Shown: positions 6,465 to 12,826 of the stretch, piece by piece | Numbering within the stretch: the stretch's first letter is position 1 | Layout: each line of letters starts with the position of its first letter | From: Mariprofundus sp. | Lineage (GTDB): Bacteria; Pseudomonadota; Zetaproteobacteria; Mariprofundales; Mariprofundaceae | Length of the DNA stretch: 14,113 nt | Direction: 5' to 3' | NCBI GenBank assembly: GCA_030951095.1 | Contig: JAUZQI010000164.1 | Location: 1-14,113, forward strand | Notes under the pieces: generated by a model | The model's database searches: none | The model's input: the letters and a program-made list of their open reading frames with translations, nothing else | Told to the model about the DNA's origin: nothing | Translations under genes and position numbers: made by a program

Positions 6465-8023
6465 TGAAATCACAAAAATTATTTGCGCCCTTGGGACTGC
6501 TATCCATTATCCTGATGCTGGCCGGATGGATGGTTTATTCTGTCACCGGTGAAATGGGCAGTGCTGCGGTATCGCTGGTTTGGATTGGGCTGCTGCTGTT
6601 GCTGTTGTTTTTCTATATGTTTTTCCCTGAAATCAGGGATTTTATCACCCGACGTTCCACCAAATATGCAATGAATACAGCCATTATGAGTCTGATCTTC
6701 ATCGTGATTGTCGGCATGGTCGGGATGATGTCGATCAAGTACAAAATCAGGGCGGATTTGACGACTGATAGCCGCTATACGCTGTCATCGCAGACCATCA
6801 AAATCCTGAAATCACTCAAGGACGATGTTGAAGTGATTGCATTCTACCGCAGCGATGAACGGACAAGGCAGGCGATGTTCGATCTGTTGCAGGAGTATTC
6901 CTACTATACGCCAAAATTCAAAGTCCGCTTTGTTGATCCGGATAGAAGCCCGACGGAAGCGGTGAAATATCGCGTTTCATCCTACCGCACGACGCTGATG
7001 CGATTTGGCGGTAAAGAGGAAGTCGTGGTCACAGAATCGGAGAATAAAATCACCAATGCCCTGATTAAACTGCTTAGTCAGGAAAAGAAGGTGATTTATT
7101 TTGTCAAAGGTCATGGCGAGAAACAGGTGAGTAGCAAAAAGGGCGATGGCTATTTTCTGGTCAAGCAAGCGATTGAACGGGAAAACCACGACGTGAAGGA
7201 ACTGCTGCTGCTCAATGCTGCAAAAGTGCCTGAAGACGCCTCTGTGCTGGTGATTAGCGGGCCGGGAACAAATTTCCTGCAGGCTGAACTGGATAAATTA
7301 TCCGGGTTCATTAATCAGGGCGGTCGGGTGATGTTCATGCTTGATCCGGGCGGTGCCAACGGGCTGGTGACGTATCTGGCCGATCTCGGTTTTGAAGTCG
7401 GCAACGACTTGATTATCGATACCTTAAGTCAGGTGTACGGCGCGAATTATTTGACCCCGGTCGTGGTGAATTATCACAAAAAACACCCCATCACCAATGG
7501 CTTTGAACTGGCGACGTTTTTTCCGGCGGCCCGTTCCGTACACATCAAGGAAGATGCCGCCAAAGGCAGATACGATTTGGCCAAAACCAGCGACAAGAGC
7601 TGGACGGTCAAGGGTGAACTGACGGAAGCTGATCTGAAATTTAATGCTGACAAACACACGCAGGGGCCCATCAGCGTGGCGGCGGTGGCGGCGGTTGAAG
7701 TACTGCTGAACGAGAAAAAAACAGCCACAAGTCAGGAAAACATGAAGACATGGGGCAAGGTCGTGGTGGTCGGTGATTCGGATCTGGTCAGCAATACGCA
7801 TCTGAAACTGGCCGGCAATAAGGATTTTTTCCTGAATATGCTGAACTGGCTGGCGGAAGAAAACGTGTTGATCTCCATTCGCAGAAAGGAACCCGGATTG
7901 ACGCCGCTGATGCTGACGCGCGCGCAGGGTAAAATCGTATTTTGGTGTTCGATGGTGATCGTGCCGTCACTGGTGCTGGTGGTCGGCATTGGCGTGACGC
8001 TGAGAAGAAGGCGGTCTGCGTGA
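6464..8023 (+). CDS. GldG-type auxiliary membrane protein of the ABC complex
   Basis: This 519-residue protein matches the GldG / 'ABC-type uncharacterised transport, auxiliary component' family. It has N-terminal membrane helices (about 8-26, 34-53 and 70-90), a large extracytoplasmic part, and a C-terminal helix (about 490-511) followed by RRRR. Diagnostic blocks are ADLTTDSRYTLSSQTIKIL (98-116), KVIYFVKGHGEKQ, and the late VVVVGDSDLVSN. The extracytoplasmic part is the usual GldG-type α/β fold thought to act as a periplasmic partner of the permease. The ATG at 6464 is preferred over a GTG at 6455 in the same frame because AGGTGG (6453-6458) then lies 5 bases upstream. It overlaps the permease stop by one base and the DUF4340 start by four (GTGA). 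Confidence 0.88.
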   Translation: MKSQKLFAPLGLLSIILMLAGWMVYSVTGEMGSAAVSLVWIGLLLLLLFFYMFFPEIRDFITRRSTKYAMNTAIMSLIFIVIVGMVGMMSIKYKIRADLTTDSRYTLSSQTIKILKSLKDDVEVIAFYRSDERTRQAMFDLLQEYSYYTPKFKVRFVDPDRSPTEAVKYRVSSYRTTLMRFGGKEEVVVTESENKITNALIKLLSQEKKVIYFVKGHGEKQVSSKKGDGYFLVKQAIERENHDVKELLLLNAAKVPEDASVLVISGPGTNFLQAELDKLSGFINQGGRVMFMLDPGGANGLVTYLADLGFEVGNDLIIDTLSQVYGANYLTPVVVNYHKKHPITNGFELATFFPAARSVHIKEDAAKGRYDLAKTSDKSWTVKGELTEADLKFNADKHTQGPISVAAVAAVEVLLNEKKTATSQENMKTWGKVVVVGDSDLVSNTHLKLAGNKDFFLNMLNWLAEENVLISIRRKEPGLTPLMLTRAQGKIVFWCSMVIVPSLVLVVGIGVTLRRRRSA

Positions 8024-8985
8024 ACTTTTCCAAAAAGACGCTGTTCTGGATTATTATCCTGATTTCGCTTGCCGGCGCATTTCATTTTTTCGATCAGGAA
8101 AAAGAGTCGGAGAAACGGATAGTCGAAGCGAGTTTCAGACTATTACCCTTTAACGTCCCGGATGTGAGCACGTTCTGGATTAATAATCTGGCCGATCATC
8201 TGAAAATAACGGCTATGCGTGACGGTGATGCATGGAAGCTGGCGCAACCGCTGGTCACGAAAGGTGATAAAGAGGCCATTGAAAAGTATTTGAAAATTAT
8301 CGTGACCGCCAGAAAAGATGCGGTGTTGTTCAGCCAGCCCACGCCGGAAAAATTAAAGGAGCTCGGTCTGGATAACCCCATGATTGAAGTGGGATTGACG
8401 GCCAATGGTAAGGAAACAGTGATTATTTTCGGCGAGAAAGGGCCGACTCTTAATATCTCTTATGCCATGTTCAAGGGCAATCCCGAGGTCTATCGCGTGC
8501 ATTCCGATCTGCGGGCTGAATCGACCAAGGATGCTTATGCCTTGCGCGACAAAACGATTATTGATTTCGATCCCGTCAAGATGAAACGCCTGGAAATTGT
8601 GCAAAAGGGCAAGGCTGCAGTGGTGATTGAGCAGGATAACGGCAAATGGAATATGCTGGAACCTTCAAAGGGTCAGGCTTCGATGGAGAAGGTGCTGGAT
8701 ACTCTGTTCAGCATTAAAAATGGCAAGATCAAGGCGTTTATCAATGACCAGCCAGCAGATTTTTCTGCCTACGGACTTGATTCGCCAAAACTGACGCTGA
8801 CCGTTTACATGCCGAAAAAGGCGACGCCGTATAAACTGTTGATTGGCGACAAAGACAGGAAGAATCGCGGTTATTTTGCGATCACCGAACAGGCGGATAA
8901 AGTGTTTGATGTCGAAGAAGAACTGGTCAAGGTCATTTTATTGAATATGGATAAATACCTTGAAAAGGATTCCGTGGGAGGTTAA
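8020..8985 (+). CDS. DUF4340-family membrane-anchored periplasmic protein
   Basis: This 321-residue protein has one N-terminal membrane anchor (about 8-24, LFWIIILISLAGAFHFF) and a periplasmic body. It contains two copies of the family's signature unit: LGLDNPMIEVGL with IIFGEK (about 110-140) and YGLDSPKLTLTV with LLIGDK (about 250-275). This points to an internal duplication. DUF4340 proteins are regularly encoded directly after GldA/F/G-like genes; their biochemical role is not established. The start is the GTG at 8020, forming a GTGA overlap with the GldG stop and preceded by an AGAAGAAGG ribosome site. Longer in-frame starts inside GldG (from 7942) would add a charged extension before the anchor and are not credible. 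Confidence 0.85.
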   Translation: MNFSKKTLFWIIILISLAGAFHFFDQEKESEKRIVEASFRLLPFNVPDVSTFWINNLADHLKITAMRDGDAWKLAQPLVTKGDKEAIEKYLKIIVTARKDAVLFSQPTPEKLKELGLDNPMIEVGLTANGKETVIIFGEKGPTLNISYAMFKGNPEVYRVHSDLRAESTKDAYALRDKTIIDFDPVKMKRLEIVQKGKAAVVIEQDNGKWNMLEPSKGQASMEKVLDTLFSIKNGKIKAFINDQPADFSAYGLDSPKLTLTVYMPKKATPYKLLIGDKDRKNRGYFAITEQADKVFDVEEELVKVILLNMDKYLEKDSVGG

Positions 8986-8987
8986 CG

Positions 8988-9620
8988 ATGTTTGTTCAGA
9001 TCAACAGCGTTCAGGTCAATAGTCCTGTTCAGATCAAAAATCTGCCTGCAATGGCTCGATCAGTGCTTCAAAATACGATTGCTGCATGGCTTGGGCTATG
9101 CCTGTTTGCAGGCGTGGCTAGCGGCGCGGAAAGCGCGCTTTCGGATCAATATGCCATGCAAATCGATCCGGCCGCCAAACAGCAGTTGGGCGAGCAACGG
9201 TTTCAACAAGTGATGGCTTTTTTTCATGCGGCGGAAACAGCTATCGAAACAAGAAACCTGCCAGCATTGATGGAACTCTATTCAGATCGTTACAGCAATG
9301 GCGGTCATGATAAAAAAGCGGTGGAGAAAATCTGGAAAAGAATTTTTGCCACCTTTGAAACCATGGCGACGCAGCATGTGATGGCTTTGGTCAATATGTC
9401 CGGCGTGAACAGGTCGGAGAATAAAAACACCGTTATTTTTCGTTGCACCGGCTTGCTTATGGGCGTTCATGATCCTAAAAAGGGCGTTGTCACCATTGAT
9501 AACTGGAGCAATCAGGATCATGTGCTGGTCAGGGAAGACGGCAAATGGAAGCTGATCGGCACCTATGGCAAAGATCGTACGCGCATGTGGTTTGATAAGC
9601 CCATCCATCCTCTTTTTTAG
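8988..9620 (+). CDS. Exported NTF2/SnoaL-like protein
   Basis: This 210-residue protein has a signal-peptide-like core at 30-43 (TIAAWLGLCLFAGV) and a likely cleavage after SGA (45-47). The mature part is ~160 residues and looks like an NTF2-like α+β cone: a helical start (FQQVMAFFHAAETAIETRNLPALMELYSDRY) and a strand-rich end (DHVLVREDGKWKLIGTYG). Assignment is from pattern, so moderate. A strong ribosome site GGGAGG (8976-8981) sits 6 bases before the ATG, supporting this start even though it makes an unusually long n-region of 29 residues; M22 (9051) would give a normal signal peptide but has no ribosome site. It follows the DUF4340 stop by two bases. The family is used both as enzymes and as small-ligand or scaffold domains. 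No catalytic residues are evident, so a binding or structural role in the ABC complex is plausible. Confidence 0.7.
   Translation: MFVQINSVQVNSPVQIKNLPAMARSVLQNTIAAWLGLCLFAGVASGAESALSDQYAMQIDPAAKQQLGEQRFQQVMAFFHAAETAIETRNLPALMELYSDRYSNGGHDKKAVEKIWKRIFATFETMATQHVMALVNMSGVNRSENKNTVIFRCTGLLMGVHDPKKGVVTIDNWSNQDHVLVREDGKWKLIGTYGKDRTRMWFDKPIHPLF
8994..9038 (+). repeat. Three imperfect short direct repeats at the start of the NTF2-like gene
   Basis: GTTCAGATCAACAG (8994-9007), GTTCAGGTCAATAG (9009-9022) and GTTCAGATCAAA (9027-9038) recur with spacings of 15 and 18 bases. They encode VQINS, VQVNS and VQIKN in the extended n-region, suggesting slippage-driven growth of the N-terminus. Confidence 0.6.
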
Positions 9621-9630
9621 GCGATATGAT

Positions 9631-10938
9631 ATGAAATTTATACAATATATTTTACTGCTGCTGGCGATAGCGCTACTCGCCGACTGTTCTGATGATCAAG
9701 CGGATAAGGCAGCAATACCTGAAACAGGACAGTCTGAAACAGGGCAGATGAAAACAGGAGAATTTAAACCACCCTTACATCAGGCCGACAGAAATGCTGA
9801 AATGGAGGAAGTGCTGCGTCAGACCAGGATATATGCGCAGCAGGAAGAAGAGAAAAGACAGAAACAGATCGAGTCGCGGGAAAGGAAACTGATCATCGGT
9901 GTTGTCGGCCCGGAAACGGGCGAGCAGTCGCGTTATGGCATGAGCGTGGTGAATGGCGTGCTGGCGGCGGCCAAACGATTTAATGCCGAGGGTGGAATCG
10001 ACGGCAAAGCGATCAAAGTTCTACATTACAACAATGAAAGCAGCATGGCCAAGGCAAGCAATATCGTATCCTACCTGATTGATCAGGGGGCTGTTGCGGT
10101 ATTATCTTCACCGACCGGGGCGTCCACCTTTACGCCCATTCATCTAATCAATGAATCCAAGACGATATTTGTCTCAATCGGATCGAGGCGTCACATTGAG
10201 CGAAGCGGAGAATATGTGTTTCGCACTGCGATTCCCGATGAAACGGCGACGCTGGATTTGATTCAATATGCAACGACAGAACTGGGTTATGTGAATTACG
10301 CGCTGGTGACATCCTCCAATCATGATTTTTCACTGGATTTGAGTTCGATGTTCAAGCAGGCGGTGTACAAGAGTCATGGCGCGATCAAAGTCGAAGCCGA
10401 TGTTTACGACACCTATACAGGCAGCACCAATATCGATCTGGTCATTGATGCGATCAAAAACAGCGCTGAACCTTTGCAGGGCGTGATTTTTACAGGCAGC
10501 GCCAGCGAGGGGATTCTTCTTGCCAAAGGCTTGAAAAAAGCCGGATTAAAGCTTCCCATTATCGGCGGTGAAGACCTTGATTCTCAAGCTTATCTGGAGG
10601 CCGGCAATGCAGTAGAGGGAACGCTGCTATATTCAACCTTGGCCCCGGATGCGCAATCATCCAAAATGGCTGAATTCATCAAAGATTACGGCACGTCCAA
10701 ACCGGATCGTTTTTCTGCTCTGGCCTATGATACTTTCATGCTGATTGCCGATGCCATCAAGACTGCGGGCTCAACCAATACAGGCAAAGTAAGAGAGGCC
10801 ATGATCAACCGCAAGGAATGCATGGGCATCACCGGCAATACGCGTTTTTCCAGGGAAGGTGCGCCGATAAAACATCCGCTGCTCTGTAAAATAAAAAAGG
10901 GAAAGCATGGAGAAAGAGTGGTTGTGTTGAAACAATAA
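9631..10938 (+). CDS. Periplasmic-binding-protein-like lipoprotein (Leu/Ile/Val-receptor family)
   Basis: This 435-residue exported protein has a short signal sequence ending LLADC (C19 as the probable lipidated cysteine; Asp at -1 is atypical for a lipobox). It continues with a repeat-containing linker (31-45), a charged coiled segment (about 52-86), and a type-I periplasmic binding fold (about 86-430) opening with KLIIGVVGPETGEQSRYGMSVVNGV. Later blocks also fit the family: AVLSSPTGASTFTPI, YVFRTAIPDETAT, and GVIFTGSASEGILLAKGL. Such proteins normally deliver amino acids or similar ligands to Liv permeases, but none is encoded here. Its place as last gene of the GldA/F/G operon (10 bases after the NTF2-like stop) suggests a sensing or assembly role. 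The start at 9631 gives the signal peptide; the longer in-frame start at 9565 lies inside the previous gene and is rejected. Confidence 0.85.
   Translation: MKFIQYILLLLAIALLADCSDDQADKAAIPETGQSETGQMKTGEFKPPLHQADRNAEMEEVLRQTRIYAQQEEEKRQKQIESRERKLIIGVVGPETGEQSRYGMSVVNGVLAAAKRFNAEGGIDGKAIKVLHYNNESSMAKASNIVSYLIDQGAVAVLSSPTGASTFTPIHLINESKTIFVSIGSRRHIERSGEYVFRTAIPDETATLDLIQYATTELGYVNYALVTSSNHDFSLDLSSMFKQAVYKSHGAIKVEADVYDTYTGSTNIDLVIDAIKNSAEPLQGVIFTGSASEGILLAKGLKKAGLKLPIIGGEDLDSQAYLEAGNAVEGTLLYSTLAPDAQSSKMAEFIKDYGTSKPDRFSALAYDTFMLIADAIKTAGSTNTGKVREAMINRKECMGITGNTRFSREGAPIKHPLLCKIKKGKHGERVVVLKQ
9721..9765 (+). repeat. Three 15-base imperfect tandem repeats in the lipoprotein linker
   Basis: Units start at 9721, 9736 and 9751 and share the core GAAACAGG or AAAACAGG. 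They encode ETGQS, ETGQM and KTGEF between the lipidated cysteine and the coiled segment. They keep the frame and lie in a region expected to be flexible. Confidence 0.65.
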
Positions 10939-11117
10939 CACGCCTGCAATCAAAAGCTTATCTGAATGCCGAAGAGCTGACAGAGGAATGCGCAGATTAC
11001 CCGGGGTCGTATTGAAAAGTGGTCGCACGACTATGTGATGCAGAAGAATGGGCAGCAATTACAACCACCTTCGATGCCGAGTATGTTGATGACCTGATGA
11101 AGAATCGGTTAAAGTAG
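10926..11117 (+). pseudogene. Possible decayed reading frame downstream of the lipoprotein
   Basis: One plus-strand frame reads like protein on both sides of a TGA at 11013-11015. The first part is ITRLQSKAYLNAEELTEE and onward; the second is DAEEWAAITTTFDAEYVDDL and onward, ending at TAG 11115-11117. No plausible start codon is present before the TGA. The acidic, helical look suggests the remnant of a small gene with a point stop, but I do not recognise a family, and chance openness cannot be excluded. The final TAG would exist with or without the MITE that follows, because the target duplication restores the same bases. Confidence 0.25.
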
Positions 11118-11277
11118 AGCCACTTGCAAAAGTTTGAGTGGAAGCGTTTCAACCCCACTTCGAGTGCATTTTCGGGTTGTAATGAGGGACATGGTGGTTC
11201 CATTCGCCAAAATTCCAGACCGGAAATGCGCCGGGGTGGGGAAGCAAATCGCTGCTCACGACTTTTGCAAGCGGCTC
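11117..11277. mobile_element. 161-bp snap-back MITE with 17-bp terminal inverted repeats and AGTA target duplication
   Basis: The ends are GAGCCACTTGCAAAAGT (11117-11133) and the reverse complement of GAGCCGCTTGCAAAAGT (11261-11277), 16 of 17 matching. The 4 bases outside each end are identical: AGTA at 11113-11116 and again at 11278-11281. The symmetry continues inward almost without gaps: CCCCAC (11153-11158) pairs with GTGGGG (11236-11241) at the mirror position, and GCATTTTCGG (11166-11175) pairs with CCGGAAATGC (11220-11229), 9 of 10. The whole element can fold into one long imperfect hairpin. It encodes no transposase, so it would have been moved in trans. The 4-bp duplication is compatible with an IS5-like source, but the source is not identified. 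Confidence 0.75.
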
Positions 11278-11281
11278 AGTA

Positions 11282-11563
11282 GATATTCACGTAACTACAA
11301 TATCTCTATATTTGAGCAACGCCGCTCTGTGCCGCAGCTTTGTTTATCAGCTGCAATACAAGAGATTTTCATGTCGATCATCCAGAGGTATGGGTTCCGT
11401 ATCGTTTATAACTGTTGAATCGTAGACAGTTCGTCCATGGGTGCTGTGATCAGCGCTTCCCTAAGTCTTTAACCGGGCCTTGTCTTATGCATTCTGATTG
11501 CTTGCAATCCGGCATGGAGCGGCAAGGATAAGAGCTTTACACAGAACAGGGGAGACAGGGACT
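11282..11563. other. Non-coding spacer upstream of the flavin hydroxylase pair
   Basis: No credible gene, tRNA or known RNA motif is visible. A 7-bp inverted repeat AGATATT (11281-11287) / AATATCT (11299-11305) with an 11-base loop starts right beside the MITE. The promoter of the hydroxylase genes should lie here, but no well-spaced -35/-10 pair could be identified; TATAAC at 11407-11412 lacks a matching -35. AGGGGAGA at 11548-11554 is the likely ribosome site for the next gene. Confidence 0.4.
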
Positions 11564-12826
11564 ATGGCAGCCGCAGGACATACGGATTTTGATGTAGTGA
11601 TCGTTGTGGGCGGTGCTGTCGGGGCGACGCTGGCCCTTGAACTGGATCGGCTGCATTACCGTGTTGCAGTCATTGAATTGCACCAGCCCTCATTTGCATC
11701 GACGAAGCCTGAACGGGTAATTGCGCTGAATTATGGTTCTCGCTGCCATCTGGACAGACTGGGTTTGTGGCGAGATGTTGCTGCGAAGGGGCTGGGTGAA
11801 ATTCATCATATTGTGGTTACCGAACCGGGCAATCGAGGGCGGGTGGATCTGGATGTCGCTGATGCAGCCAACCATAGCCCCGATATGCATGAACTGGGCT
11901 ATGTTGTTGAGATGGGGCTTTTGCTGGAACCGATGTATCAACGTTTACAGGATTCTGACGTTGAGTTGATTTCTCCGGCCTCGGTGTTGAATTTTGAGGT
12001 GGTATTGGATCAGGTGAACATTCAAATTCGGCGCGGGGATACTATTTCAGATATCACATCCGCGTTGCTGGTCGGGGCTGATGGTACCAATAGTCAGATA
12101 CGGCATCAGGCAGGCATTGGTATTTTGGGCTGGGATTATAATCGTTTTGGTTTGGTTGCCTCGGTGGCTAGCGAAAACGGCCATGGCAATACCGCTTATG
12201 AATGCTTCCGGACTTCCGGTCCGCTGGCTTTTTTACCGTTGGCTGATGGCCGTTTTTCCATTGTTTGGGCGGCCATGCCGGGCGAGGCGACACAGCTGTT
12301 GGCGATGAATGATGATCAATTTATCACTGCGCTTCAGAAGGCTGCCGGTGATACCACCATAAAGCTGATTGGTGATATCACTTCTACCACCCGGCGCGCG
12401 AGTTTTCCTCTCGAGCTAACAGTGGCCAGGGGGTTTTCAAAATCACGTCTTGCACTGGTGGGTAATGCAGCTCATACCGTACATCCGGTGGCGGGGCAGG
12501 GCATGAATCTTGGGCTCAGAGATGTGGATGCACTTGTGGGAATGCTTGATTCCGATCTGGCTCATGACGATCCGGGCCAGTCGATTATCATGCAGGGCTA
12601 TGCAGAAAAGCGCCGGGCCGATGTGATGGCGGTGGCCGGATTTACCGAGTCGATGGTGCATGTCTTTGGCAGTAGTATGCCCGGCATGAAGTGGTTGCGT
12701 GGCATGGGTTTGGAGAAGTTGCCACGTGCGCAATCCTTGTCCGGATTATTGCTGCAACAGGCATCAGGAGAAGGACAGATGAGTTCAAACAGATGCGCTC
12801 AAAAAAACAGGGAGATCGCAGCATGA
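11564..12826 (+). CDS. ubiH: UbiH-like FAD-dependent ubiquinone-ring hydroxylase
   Basis: This 420-residue flavoprotein belongs to the UbiH/UbiF/VisC/COQ6 family, which hydroxylates the aromatic ring of ubiquinone precursors using O2 and a reductant. Features: N-terminal FAD-binding Rossmann unit (10-38), ERVIALNYGS near 47-56 where the family has DxRxxAL, FRTSGPLAFLPLADGRFSIVW (about 215-240), and the second FAD block GNAAHTVHPVAGQGMNLGLRD (300-320). Asn at the usual Asp position (GNAA) is also seen in E. coli UbiH, favouring UbiH over UbiF/UbiI. The FAD fingerprint is VGGAVG (15-20) rather than GGGxVG, so the first glycine is replaced by Val15. The start at 11564 has AGGGGAGA upstream; a TTG at 11498 in frame is unlikely. 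The stop overlaps the next start by four bases. Exact ring position hydroxylated cannot be told. Confidence 0.85.
   Translation: MAAAGHTDFDVVIVVGGAVGATLALELDRLHYRVAVIELHQPSFASTKPERVIALNYGSRCHLDRLGLWRDVAAKGLGEIHHIVVTEPGNRGRVDLDVADAANHSPDMHELGYVVEMGLLLEPMYQRLQDSDVELISPASVLNFEVVLDQVNIQIRRGDTISDITSALLVGADGTNSQIRHQAGIGILGWDYNRFGLVASVASENGHGNTAYECFRTSGPLAFLPLADGRFSIVWAAMPGEATQLLAMNDDQFITALQKAAGDTTIKLIGDITSTTRRASFPLELTVARGFSKSRLALVGNAAHTVHPVAGQGMNLGLRDVDALVGMLDSDLAHDDPGQSIIMQGYAEKRRADVMAVAGFTESMVHVFGSSMPGMKWLRGMGLEKLPRAQSLSGLLLQQASGEGQMSSNRCAQKNREIAA

Noticed and set aside
7942..8019. Longer N-terminus for the DUF4340 protein
   Set aside because: It would lie within GldG and add a charged segment before the membrane anchor; the GTG at 8020 has a ribosome site and a GTGA overlap.
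11134..11418. 94-codon plus-strand frame from inside the MITE into the spacer
   Set aside because: Starts within the palindromic element, has no ribosome site and no protein-like pattern.
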